Positions 1-7,145 of a DNA stretch of 11,315 nucleotides are shown here, piece after piece. Made by a program: the position numbers and the translations under genes. The stretch comes from Firmicutes bacterium UBA3910 (GTDB taxonomy: Bacteria; Bacillota; Limnochordia; Darwinibacteriales; Darwinibacteriaceae): assembly GCA_002391465.1 (NCBI GenBank), contig DGFC01000094.1:11674-22988 (forward strand). The letters are read 5' to 3'. The notes below the pieces were generated by a model. It saw only the letters and a program-made list of their open reading frames with translations, was not told the origin of the DNA and made no database searches. Numbering within the stretch: position 1 is the stretch's first letter; every line of letters begins with the position of its first letter.

Positions 1-1
1 C

Positions 2-3000
2 CGCAGACCAGTTGCCATCACTGTACTTGTTATTATTACCCTCCTCTTCGGAGTTATTTCCCTGCAAAAAATAGGCATTGATCTGCTACCTGATCTCAAT
101 TTCCCAGTAGCGGCAGTTGTTACACTGTATCCAGGCAGTTCGGCCCTCACGGTCGAACAGGATATAACTGTACCCATTGAGGGTATGCTGGCCAGCGTCA
201 GCGGGCTAAGGTCCCAGGACTCCTTTAGTACGGAAGGGGCTTCCGTTGTTATCCTCCAATTTGAGTGGGGCACAAACATGGTTGATGCCCTGGAAAGCGT
301 GCGCAACAGTCTGGCCCAAGCGGCTCTAGTCCTGCCGGAAGATGTGCAGACACCTGTCGTGGCCCAAATTGACCCGAACGATTTCCCCTTAATGCTGATC
401 GGTGTGGATGCTGAAGAGCTCACCGCCCTGGAGCTTTCCCATCGGCTCGAGCGCATCAGGCCCCAGCTGGAACAGCTGCCTGGCGTTGCCCAGGTGAATT
501 TACTGGGGATCAGCAAAGAAGAAATTCAGGTTCTCTTTGATCCGGAATATCTAAATGAAATTGGCTTAACACCTGTCATGCTGCAGCAGCTGATTGCCTA
601 TCAGAATATTGTGGTGCCAGGCGGTGCCGTTACAGCAGAAAACTCCCGCTACACCACGCGGGCGGGCAGTCAGATTAGCAGTGTAGAAGAGTTGAAACAG
701 ATTATTGTTGGCATGCGCCAAAGCAGCGGCGTGCTCAGCTTCGGTGGCCTCATTCCCTCCCTCACCTATTTGGGGGATATTGCTGAAGTTAGTACCGGCA
801 TTGAACCGCGGGATGGTATCACCCGTTACAACGGGAGAGACGCGGTTCTGGTGCAGGTCAACAAACAGAGTGGCGCTAACGTGGTACGTGTCGCGGAGCG
901 GGTAAAGGATACTCTTGGTAAAATAGAAGCGGAACACCCGGACCTGGAGTTTTCCGTCATTACAGACCAGTCCCTGTTTATTAACCAGAGTATTGGCAAC
1001 TTAGCCTCAAGCGGTATTGTAGGCGGCTTTTTGGCCGTGGCCGTGCTTTGGATTTTCCTCCGCAGCTTCCGCAGCCTATTTGTAATCGGCCTGTCCATTC
1101 CCGTTTCCGTTATTGCCAGCTTCGTGTTGGTCTATTTTTCCAAGCTTTCCCTGAACCTAATGACCTTGGGCGGCCTTGCTCTAGGCGTTGGTATGCTTGT
1201 TGACTCGTCCATCGTTGTGTTAGAAAACATCTACCGCCACTTTACGAGCGGTATGCCCATTCTAAAGGCGGCAGAAGTGGGAGCCCAGGAGGTTGCCTCC
1301 GCCATTACTGCCTCGACCACAACAACCATCGCAGTCTTCTTGCCCGTTGTGTTTGTCCAGGGTATTGCGGGACAGCTCTTGAAGGAATTTGGCTTAACCA
1401 TTTCCTATTCCCTCATCGCTTCCTTAGCTGTGGCCCTCACTGTTATACCAATGCTGGCAAGTAAATTGTTCAAAAAGGGACAGGACAATCAGCGGATGGA
1501 GAACGCCACAGGTAATGTAACCTTGAGTAAGATGCACTTTGGTTACGGGAAGGTTTTGAACTGGGCGCTCCAGAAAAAGGCAGTTGTCTTTGCGGCAGTA
1601 ATCGTCCTGATAGGCGTAGCTATAGTGGTCTATCCCAGGCTTGATCAAGAGTTCCTACCCAGTTTCGATGAAGGTTTCATAGGCGTACAGGCCATGTTCC
1701 CGGCCGGACTATCCCTGGAAACGACCCGGGAGCGCATCGAGAATATTGAGCGGGAACTGAACAAAATCCCTGAAGTTGAACGGGTTGCAGTCCGATCGGG
1801 AGATCAAGGTGAACTGGATATGATGAGCCTGATCTCGGGAGCTGGCTTGGAAAACGCCGAGTTTTATATCACCCTCGCTCCCCATGGACAGCGGAAGAGA
1901 AAAGCGCAGCAAATAACGGACGAGATTCAGGAGATTATGCGTACCCAGGGTGTGGTCCGGGCGAACATAACCGATTCTTCCCTGTTTGGCAGTGCAGGTA
2001 CTCTGTTCACGCCTAACCTGTCCGTTCAGATCAGGGGAGAAGATGAAACGGTTTTGACGCAGATCGCTGAGGTGATAAAGGAAAGGCTCGGGTCCGAGCC
2101 GGGCTTCCGCGATATACAGGACTCCCACTTTAGGCCCAGCCAAGAACTCTACCTGAAGGTTGATACTTCCCGCAGCATTCTGGGAGGTTTCACCGCGGGC
2201 CAGGTTGGCCTAGGTATGCGCTACGCAACAGCAGGTCTGAAGGCGACTGATATAACCATTGGCAACAAAGCGGTACCGGTCGTGTTGCGGCCCAATACGC
2301 CTATTAACTCCTTGGACGATCTCCTCTACTCCAAGATCAGTTCGCCCGTGCAAATTGGCGAGCTGGGCAAGGATCCCATTCTGCTCAACGAAGTTGTAGA
2401 ACCTGTGGTAGGGGAAGCCCAGTCCATTATGCAGCGCCACAACCGTCTGCCTGTTATTTACGTAACCGGAATACTGGGCGACATATCCTTAACGGATGCG
2501 GTTAACAGAGCCAATGAGGTTATAGCAGACATGGATGTTCCCCCGGGCTATCACGTGGAAGTTGGGGGTGTGCAGGAGATTATCCGGGAATCGCTGGATG
2601 AGTTGATGCTCGCCCTGGTCTTGGCAGTGGCCCTGATTTATTTGGTCATGGCAGCCCAGTTTGAATCGTTCACCCAACCGTTTATTATCATGTTCTCCAT
2701 TCCCTTAGCGCTCATCGGCTCTTTGGTAGGCCTGTTAGCTGTGGGTGGTAATTTCGGCGTAATGGCCATTATCGGTGTCATTGTGCTGGCGGGAATTGTG
2801 GTTAACAACGCTATCGTTCTGGTTGACTACATCAACCTGAGAAGGAACAGCAATCCTGACCTACCCCTACGCCAAGTGATCGTGGGAGCATGTCAGGTTA
2901 GGCTGAGGCCCATTTTGATGACCTCAATCACCACTATCTTTGGGCTCATTCCAGTTGCCTTAGGCATAGGTGCCGGGTCAGAATTCCAAAGGCCCTTGGC

Positions 3001-3124
3001 GGCAACACTCATGGGCGGACTGATCACGTCCGCCCTCCTAACCCTGTTCGTTATTCCGGCAATTTACGAAATCTTGGCTAAACTGGAAAACCGCAGAGTT
3101 AACAAGGATGCGGCTGTTAGCTGA
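2..3124 (+). CDS. RND-family efflux transporter permease (HAE1-like), 5' end outside window
   Basis: Inner-membrane proton-driven efflux permease of the AcrB/SwrC type, expected to work with a membrane-fusion (HlyD-like) adaptor. The frame is open from base 2, well upstream of the first internal ATG at 185. The upstream part reads RRPVAITVLVI and then QKIGIDLLPDLNFP, the classic first transmembrane helix and start of the porter domain, so only about ten residues are missing. The visible 1040 residues match the usual family length. TM4 carries VGMLVDSSIVVLEN (Asp codon at 1202), which keeps one of the two proton-relay aspartates of AcrB (D407/D408) with Ser in the second position. Near the C-terminus is GIVVNNAIVLVDY (about 2793-2831), with Asn where AcrB has Lys940. 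From memory such substitutions are common in Firmicute RND pumps, so activity is likely. The stop TGA at 3122 is followed by a terminator. The family call is secure; the substrate cannot be read. Confidence 0.95.
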   Translation, partial: RRPVAITVLVIITLLFGVISLQKIGIDLLPDLNFPVAAVVTLYPGSSALTVEQDITVPIEGMLASVSGLRSQDSFSTEGASVVILQFEWGTNMVDALESVRNSLAQAALVLPEDVQTPVVAQIDPNDFPLMLIGVDAEELTALELSHRLERIRPQLEQLPGVAQVNLLGISKEEIQVLFDPEYLNEIGLTPVMLQQLIAYQNIVVPGGAVTAENSRYTTRAGSQISSVEELKQIIVGMRQSSGVLSFGGLIPSLTYLGDIAEVSTGIEPRDGITRYNGRDAVLVQVNKQSGANVVRVAERVKDTLGKIEAEHPDLEFSVITDQSLFINQSIGNLASSGIVGGFLAVAVLWIFLRSFRSLFVIGLSIPVSVIASFVLVYFSKLSLNLMTLGGLALGVGMLVDSSIVVLENIYRHFTSGMPILKAAEVGAQEVASAITASTTTTIAVFLPVVFVQGIAGQLLKEFGLTISYSLIASLAVALTVIPMLASKLFKKGQDNQRMENATGNVTLSKMHFGYGKVLNWALQKKAVVFAAVIVLIGVAIVVYPRLDQEFLPSFDEGFIGVQAMFPAGLSLETTRERIENIERELNKIPEVERVAVRSGDQGELDMMSLISGAGLENAEFYITLAPHGQRKRKAQQITDEIQEIMRTQGVVRANITDSSLFGSAGTLFTPNLSVQIRGEDETVLTQIAEVIKERLGSEPGFRDIQDSHFRPSQELYLKVDTSRSILGGFTAGQVGLGMRYATAGLKATDITIGNKAVPVVLRPNTPINSLDDLLYSKISSPVQIGELGKDPILLNEVVEPVVGEAQSIMQRHNRLPVIYVTGILGDISLTDAVNRANEVIADMDVPPGYHVEVGGVQEIIRESLDELMLALVLAVALIYLVMAAQFESFTQPFIIMFSIPLALIGSLVGLLAVGGNFGVMAIIGVIVLAGIVVNNAIVLVDYINLRRNSNPDLPLRQVIVGACQVRLRPILMTSITTIFGLIPVALGIGAGSEFQRPLAATLMGGLITSALLTLFVIPAIYEILAKLENRRVNKDAAVS

Positions 3125-3152
3125 GGAATGAAATGCTCAGACAATCGGCAAA

Positions 3153-3185
3153 GGGCTGCTGGCGAAAAACCAGCAGCCCTTTTTT
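3153..3185 (+). terminator. Intrinsic terminator of the RND gene
   Basis: A perfect 10-bp stem (GGGCTGCTGG at 3153-3162 with CCAGCAGCCC at 3170-3179) and a 7-nt A-rich loop are followed by six T residues (3180-3185), 28 nt after the RND stop. On the other strand the hairpin is followed by only a short T run, so it may weakly serve the convergent zinc-ribbon gene ending at 3192. Confidence 0.9.
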
Positions 3186-3191
3186 CCTTGC

Positions 3192-3569
3192 TCATTCCAA
3201 TTGAGTGCCGCAGTGGGGACAGAAGTTAAACGTCCGTTCCAAGCTCGCTCTGCAGTTTGGACAATTGCGCCCGGTTGGCTGGGAGTGGACAAGGTGCTCG
3301 TTTGTAATCTGCACCCTCTCCCCCCGTTCAATCCGCTCCCCCACATCCTGCCTTAATTCACTGGTCTGGCTACAGCAGCGGGTACGGATATAATAGTGTT
3401 TATTCCAGCGCCAAACTGGGATAAAGAAGATATGGAAGTAGTTGAAGGTCTTTAAGACCTCGTAGCGATCGTAAGCCCCACAGCAAGGGCAGATCACTCC
3501 CTGCTCAACTATTAGCGATTTCGCCTTGAACTGGACACCAAAGATACCGACAAAAAACACATAAGTCAC
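3192..3569 (-). CDS. Zinc-ribbon domain protein
   Basis: Small (125 aa), probably cytoplasmic, zinc-binding protein of unknown function resembling the zinc-ribbon family with the core CPxCG, then KTFNYFHIFFIP, then WNKHYY. The first ribbon has C27-P-C-C30 and a second Cys site at C65-C66 that lacks the usual CxxC spacing, so this first site looks degenerate. A second, clean ribbon ends the protein: C103-x2-C106 and C117-x2-C120. The start is GTG at 3569, because an in-frame TAG immediately precedes it; a GGGGAAG element lies a few bases upstream. The gene sits head-on to the RND gene and downstream of the CNNM gene on the same strand. A terminator-like hairpin lies only 19 nt before the start codon, so expression probably depends on readthrough or attenuation (see the leader entries). 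Function beyond metal or partner binding cannot be assigned. Confidence 0.85.
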   Translation of the reverse strand: MTYVFFVGIFGVQFKAKSLIVEQGVICPCCGAYDRYEVLKTFNYFHIFFIPVWRWNKHYYIRTRCCSQTSELRQDVGERIERGERVQITNEHLVHSQPTGRNCPNCRASLERTFNFCPHCGTQLE

Positions 3570-3580
3570 CTACTTCCCCA

Positions 3581-3613
3581 CAAAGAAAGCCCAGCTCGCA
3601 AACGCAGCTGGGC
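3581..3613 (-). terminator. Intrinsic terminator between CNNM and zinc-ribbon genes, possible attenuator
   Basis: GCCCAGCT (3589-3596) pairs perfectly with AGCTGGGC (3606-3613) across a 9-nt loop. On the minus strand the stem is followed by TTTCTTTG (3588-3581). The hairpin lies 145 nt beyond the CNNM stop but only about 20 nt before the GTG start of the zinc-ribbon gene, leaving no room for a promoter in between. It therefore either ends the CNNM transcript or works as a conditional terminator in the zinc-ribbon leader. Confidence 0.75.
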
Positions 3614-3630
3614 CTTTATAACTATCTTAA

Positions 3631-3706
3631 GGGACCGAATTCGACAACCGAAGCGCTCCGCATGAGACTAATCATGAGCGTTGAAACACATTGCCGAATC
3701 AGTCCC
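3631..3706 (-). promoter_or_regulatory. Structured leader RNA candidate (riboswitch-like) upstream of zinc-ribbon gene
   Basis: Read on the minus strand, 3706-3691 pairs with 3647-3631 in a 16-bp helix with a single bulged base and two G-U wobbles. On the plus strand the same two positions would be A-C mismatches, which favours a minus-strand RNA. Inside it, CGCT+CATGA and TCATG+AGCG (within 3654-3680) form a second helix with a 3-nt bulge and a 6-nt loop. The element lies between a promoter-like site (3737-3742) and the terminator hairpin at 3589-3613. I do not recognise it as any riboswitch class I know. No clear antiterminator pairing is visible, so the regulatory role is inferred from layout. 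Confidence 0.5.
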
Positions 3707-3736
3707 TCACTCCATATTGTCTCCAACGATTCCTGG

Positions 3737-3742
3737 ATTATA
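3737..3742 (-). promoter_or_regulatory. Candidate -10 box for the zinc-ribbon leader
   Basis: A perfect TATAAT on the minus strand, placed 16 nt after the CNNM stop codon. The -35 region would overlap the end of the CNNM gene and is poor: TTGATC lies only 13 nt upstream, and the site at 17-nt spacing is unlike TTGACA. If used, transcription would start near 3730 and give a leader of about 160 nt to the GTG at 3569. Confidence 0.4.
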
Positions 3743-3757
3743 CTGAAAAATTAAGGA

Positions 3758-5020
3758 TCAACCTACTTCTTGGGCCTCTTCCACTGCAATAATCTTGAAC
3801 AGAACCTCTAAGACTCGCCGCGAATTTGTTTTCGTGATCGTGGTAGAAACGTTTTCGTAGATGAAGTGATCCCCTTCTTCCGGCACACGTCCGAGCTGCT
3901 CAGTAACCCAGCCCCCAACGGTTGTTGCCCCTGTTTCCTCATCGTCAATATCCAGCAGGCGGAAGATCTTATCCAAATTGGCACCGGCCATCACCTTATA
4001 TTTTCCTTCTGCCACCTGTTCAATCTCTTCCACTACCTCATCGTGTTCGTCCCAAATCTCTCCCACCAGCTCCTCAATGATGTCCTCCATCGTGACAATT
4101 CCCAACGTACCGCCAAATTCGTCCGTGACGATGGCAATATGGGATTTGTGCTGTTGGAGCTGCCTCATTAAGGTAGATATTTTCATGGACTCGGTGACGA
4201 AAATAGCCGGTTTGATGATGGTTTCCAAGGGCATTTTGGCATATGCCACTTCATTGTGAAAGTCCTTTTGGTGAATAACACCGATGATGTTGTCTACCGA
4301 CTCCCGGTAGATGGGAAGCCTGGAATAACCCGTATCCCGAAAAATCGCCAGGATTTCCTCAGTAGACGCGGACTCGGAAGCGGCCACCACGTCAACGCGG
4401 GGCGTGACAATGTCCACAACCTCAAGGTCATCAAACTCAATCACACTGCGGATCAAGTCCCCTTCTTCCTCGTTAATACCACCATCGATCTGTGCCTCTT
4501 CCACAATGGTCAAGAGTTCTTCTTCCGTAATCCCCTTTTCTTCCGCAGCCACGTTGAATGTGCTCGTAATGCGATCCTTGCCCCAGGCAAAGAAACCGTT
4601 GAGAGGGGCAAATATAACTGTCAATACCCTGACCGTTGGGGCAGCAAACATGGCAAACCGTTCCGGTGACTCTTTAGCAAAGGTCTTGGGCAAGATTTCA
4701 CCAAAAACCAAGACCAATATGGTAATCACTGCTGTAGAAATGGTTACACCAATGTCCCCGAAACTGCGAGTAAAGATCAGCGCCCCAATCGAGGCCATAC
4801 TAATATTCACAATGTTATTTCCGATCAGGAGTGTGGTCAAAACACGATCGAAATTCTCAGCTAGCCGCAGCACCAAGGCAGCTTTTGCATCTCCATTGGA
4901 AGCCGTGTTCTTCATTCGAACTGAATTAAACGAAGTAAAGGCTGTTTCTGTCGCAGAGAAAAACGCGGACATGAACAAAAGCGCGCCGAGGCTTGTAAGC
5001 AGCGTGATACTACCGTCCAT
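3758..5020 (-). CDS. CNNM/CorC-type hemolysin-family membrane protein with CBS domains
   Basis: Integral membrane protein of the DUF21-CBS-CorC_HlyC family, whose members are linked to magnesium/cobalt efflux or resistance and were historically called hemolysins. Residues 1 to about 150 form the DUF21 membrane domain with the hallmark motifs SATETAFTSFN (22-32) and FGEILPKTFAKE (106-117). The CBS pair follows, from TPRVDVV (206) through TDEFGGTLGIVTMED (299-313), a region that binds adenine nucleotides in relatives. A CorC_HlyC domain runs from about 340 to 412. The length of 420 aa is normal. The ATG at 5020 follows GGAGGG with 10 nt of spacing, slightly long. A candidate promoter is at 5252-5260, with a possible small gene lying between it and this start. 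The transported ion is not readable from sequence. Confidence 0.93.
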   Translation of the reverse strand: MDGSITLLTSLGALLFMSAFFSATETAFTSFNSVRMKNTASNGDAKAALVLRLAENFDRVLTTLLIGNNIVNISMASIGALIFTRSFGDIGVTISTAVITILVLVFGEILPKTFAKESPERFAMFAAPTVRVLTVIFAPLNGFFAWGKDRITSTFNVAAEEKGITEEELLTIVEEAQIDGGINEEEGDLIRSVIEFDDLEVVDIVTPRVDVVAASESASTEEILAIFRDTGYSRLPIYRESVDNIIGVIHQKDFHNEVAYAKMPLETIIKPAIFVTESMKISTLMRQLQQHKSHIAIVTDEFGGTLGIVTMEDIIEELVGEIWDEHDEVVEEIEQVAEGKYKVMAGANLDKIFRLLDIDDEETGATTVGGWVTEQLGRVPEEGDHFIYENVSTTITKTNSRRVLEVLFKIIAVEEAQEVG

Positions 5021-5068
5021 TTAAAGCAATCCCTCCATTTTTCTTTTCTTGCCGAAGAACACAGCTAT

Positions 5069-5218
5069 TCAGCACAACGGATAAAATGAAGGAAGTTTCC
5101 TGATAGCAGGAAAGCGGCCCAAGGCTTTGATGGCAAGCTGCCGCAACCTCAACAAGACAGTAGTACCCACAACCAACTCAAAACACACACTGTTACTTCG
5201 AGCCGGAGGTTCGTCCAT
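5069..5218 (-). CDS. Possible 49-residue small protein or leader peptide upstream of CNNM gene
   Basis: A short frame starting at ATG 5218, placed 6 nt after a good GAGGAG Shine-Dalgarno (5225-5230) and about 27 nt from the predicted start of transcription. The frame extends upstream to 5326, but that part lies before the promoter and cannot be on the same transcript. The product begins MDEPPARSNS, has a partly hydrophobic basic middle (VCFELVVGTTVLLRLRQLAI), and ends in FYPLC. It stops 48 nt before the CNNM start. I recognise no family. The promoter plus RBS placement argues that it is translated; it could equally be a leader peptide for the CNNM gene or a chance frame behind a fortuitous RBS. 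An alternative ATG at 5224 abuts the Shine-Dalgarno too closely to be used. Confidence 0.4.
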   Translation of the reverse strand: MDEPPARSNSVCFELVVGTTVLLRLRQLAIKALGRFPAIRKLPSFYPLC

Positions 5219-5251
5219 TTTCATCTCCTCTTCTGAAAATTTCGTTATCCC

Positions 5252-5260
5252 ATTATAACA
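5252..5260 (-). promoter_or_regulatory. Extended -10 promoter for small ORF and CNNM gene
   Basis: On the minus strand the sequence TGTTATAAT gives a consensus -10 hexamer (5257-5252) with the TGN extension. No good TTGACA is present at 17-18 nt upstream, as is usual for extended -10 promoters. Predicted transcription starts near 5245, just before the GAGGAG at 5225-5230. Confidence 0.6.
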
Positions 5261-5329
5261 CAAAACCGAGTGTGCTTCCACCCTAGCACTGGAGGCGGTG
5301 ACACTCCGCTTTGTTTTATTATTCACTAG

Positions 5330-5346
5330 AGATCCTAAAAGATCCT
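5330..5346 (+). repeat. Short direct repeat AGATCCT upstream of CapA gene
   Basis: AGATCCT occurs at 5330-5336 and 5340-5346, one helical turn (10 bp) apart, 67 bp before the CapA start codon and beyond the divergent minus-strand promoter. The spacing suits a regulator binding on one face of DNA, but two 7-mers can arise by chance. I see no convincing promoter for the CapA gene in 5260-5400. Confidence 0.3.
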
Positions 5347-5412
5347 GCTTTGAAAACTATTTCTCCGCATGAGCATCTTCCCCTGTCATAATAATGACTA
5401 GGAGGCGAGGTC

Positions 5413-7065
5413 ATGTTTATAGTGCTCCGCGCCCGGACTGTCTTTACCTGCTCGACCCTAGTCCTAGCGCTCTTCACAGGCCTTTTCCTACTGTGGTCCT
5501 TCTTAAACGCTCCCATACCCCCGCCTAGAATCGGTCTTAGTGCACGCTCTGATTCCCTAGCCCGGGAACTCTTCCAGTCTAACGAACTGGGTTCCATCAC
5601 CCTAGATAAAGTCCCCAATCTGATCGAACAGCTGAATGATGGTGGGCTTGATTACCTTTTGGAGATAGACAAACCCAGCCCCAATCTAACTAGCTGGCCC
5701 ATAGGTGAGCTTACCGCCGTGGTGATTGTACCCTTCTTTGATCTGGTGCAAGAAATGAGCATGGAAAGATTAGTGCAGATTATGACGGAACGGCCCACTG
5801 ACATCGTATTCTCAGATGTCTTAGCCGTTACTACCTTTCCCTGGTCCGACCGGGAGGTCCAGTATGCTCCCTCCAGCGAAGTCATCGAGTTGGTACGCAA
5901 AGGCGAAGTGAGGTTCGCTGTTATACCCCTACACCACCGCCGTCCGTCCGTAAGGGTGCTGCCCCTGGATGGTATAGATCCGCGTCAACATCAGGAAGTA
6001 GACTATCCCCTCACCCGCACGCTTTATCTCAGTAGGTCGGAGAAGAACCTCTTCAGTAGACTAAGGGATCGTTACCGCCTCTACCAAGGAAAAGAACCTG
6101 ATTCGCTGCGGCTGGCACCCTTAGCTACCCCATATACCGATCCATATGGGAAGCAGATCAGCCTAGTGGCAGTTGGCGATGTGATGCTTGATCGGGATGT
6201 TAAGAAGGAAGCACTAAAACGGGGCTGGGAGTATCCATTCGTGGAAACTGCTCCTTTCCTTCGCTCCGCTGACATAGCCTTCGCCAATTTGGAGTCCCCC
6301 ATAGGCGATAAGGGCCGCTTTATCAACATGTTTCAGGCGCCGCCTGAGGCTGTTGAGGGGCTGGCCTTCGCGGGTTTCGATGTGGTATCCCTGGCGAACA
6401 ACCATGCCCTAGATTACCACATTGACGGGATGCTGGAGACAATGCGTCTGTTAAGGGAGTACGGGATAGCCTACATTGGGGCTGGCAGGGATATTCAAGA
6501 AGCCCGTTCTCCCCTGATCATGGAAGTTAAGGGAGTGAAGGTGGGTTTTTTAAGCTACACCGAGATGTGGTTTGTGCACGCGCGGGAACCAATCAGTTGG
6601 CGGGCTACTGCCACCGAGCCGGGCGTGGCCCCGGCTGAACTAGACTCAATTGTGGAAGACATAGCAAAGCTCCGGGACAAGGTTGATGTGGTGATCGTAA
6701 CGGTACACTGGGGTAAGGAGTACGTAAACGAACCCACTGCCGAACAACGCCTCTTGGCCCATGCCGCTGTAGATGCGGGGGCCCACTTGGTACTGGGTCA
6801 CCATCCCCATGTGCTGCAGGGCATCGAGTTTTACAAGGACGGTGTTATTGCTTACAGCTTAGGCAACTTCGTCTTTGATATTAATCTAGCTAAGACATGG
6901 GAAACGATGCTCCTGAGCTTTTCCCTTGCCTCGACAGGTGTTTTGGATCTCACCGTTGTCCCCGCTTACATCTTCGGTGTCCAGCCCAAGATCCTGCAGG
7001 GAACCCACAGGGACAGTGTTTACCGCCAAATTCGCCACTTCTCCCTCCAGCTAAAGAAAAACTAG
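5413..7065 (+). CDS. CapA-family protein with extra N-terminal domain
   Basis: Membrane-anchored extracytoplasmic protein of the CapA/PgsA family (poly-gamma-glutamate capsule type, metallophosphatase-like fold). ATG 5413 follows AGGAGG (5400-5405) with 7 nt of spacing. Residues about 10-32 form a signal anchor, followed by a Pro-rich linker (PIPPP). Residues about 40-235 are a separate domain with phrases such as VVIVPFFDLV (103-112), a VRVLPLDGI segment (180-188) and YPLTRTLYL (198-206), which resemble a degenerate phosphate-type substrate-binding protein. The CapA domain runs from about 249 to 520: GDVML (255-259), NLESP (292-296), ANNH (328-331), VHWGKEY (431-437), HHPH (463-466) and SLGNFVFD (482-489), so the usual metal-site motifs are intact. 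There are no other capsule genes next to it, so capsule synthesis is not supported and a wall- or polymer-related hydrolase role is as likely. At 550 aa it is longer than a minimal CapA. Confidence 0.9.
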   Translation: MFIVLRARTVFTCSTLVLALFTGLFLLWSFLNAPIPPPRIGLSARSDSLARELFQSNELGSITLDKVPNLIEQLNDGGLDYLLEIDKPSPNLTSWPIGELTAVVIVPFFDLVQEMSMERLVQIMTERPTDIVFSDVLAVTTFPWSDREVQYAPSSEVIELVRKGEVRFAVIPLHHRRPSVRVLPLDGIDPRQHQEVDYPLTRTLYLSRSEKNLFSRLRDRYRLYQGKEPDSLRLAPLATPYTDPYGKQISLVAVGDVMLDRDVKKEALKRGWEYPFVETAPFLRSADIAFANLESPIGDKGRFINMFQAPPEAVEGLAFAGFDVVSLANNHALDYHIDGMLETMRLLREYGIAYIGAGRDIQEARSPLIMEVKGVKVGFLSYTEMWFVHAREPISWRATATEPGVAPAELDSIVEDIAKLRDKVDVVIVTVHWGKEYVNEPTAEQRLLAHAAVDAGAHLVLGHHPHVLQGIEFYKDGVIAYSLGNFVFDINLAKTWETMLLSFSLASTGVLDLTVVPAYIFGVQPKILQGTHRDSVYRQIRHFSLQLKKN

Positions 7066-7080
7066 GCCTTTCCTCCTAGT

Positions 7081-7108
7081 ACGCCCCTTCCCCTCGGTAC
7101 ATAGAATG
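7081..7108 (+). promoter_or_regulatory. Sigma-K/sigma-E-like promoter candidate for LysM gene pair
   Basis: AC at 7081-7082, a 17-nt spacer, then CATAGAAT at 7100-7107 resembles the mother-cell sigma-K pattern (AC, 16-17 nt, CATAnnnT). It lies about 20 nt before the ribosome binding site of a gene with spore-coat-like features, so transcription would start near 7115. Low-information motif; treat as a hypothesis. Confidence 0.35.
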
Positions 7109-7114
7109 GTACCG
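7095..7114. promoter_or_regulatory. Inverted repeat overlapping the putative -10, possible operator
   Basis: CGGTAC (7095-7100) and GTACCG (7109-7114) form a perfect 6-bp inverted repeat with an 8-bp spacer, exactly spanning the CATAGAAT candidate -10. With transcription starting near 7115 it would not be in the mRNA, so a DNA-binding site is more likely than an RNA hairpin. No regulator can be named. Confidence 0.3.
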
Positions 7115-7145
7115 CAAGAGAATAGGCTCAAAGGAGGAAAGCTTG

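Noticed and set aside
566..937. Minus-strand frame of 123 codons inside the RND gene
   Set aside because: Shadow of the RND coding sequence, with no RBS or recognisable domain.
1202..1207. Asp-Ser instead of Asp-Asp in the RND proton-relay helix, considered as a loss of function
   Set aside because: From memory, Firmicute RND pumps commonly have a single Asp followed by Asn or Ser here, so this looks like a normal clade feature.
4404..5024. Plus-strand frame of 206 codons
   Set aside because: Wholly antisense to the well-supported CNNM gene and without family motifs.
5367..5393. GCATG and CATAATA resembling a sigma-G promoter before the CapA gene
   Set aside because: The spacing is 15 rather than about 18 nt and the predicted start would fall on the ribosome binding site.
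7061..7080. ACTAGG/CCTAGT inverted repeat spanning the CapA stop codon, considered as a terminator
   Set aside because: The stem is only 6 bp, AT-containing, and is followed by ACGCCCC rather than a T run.
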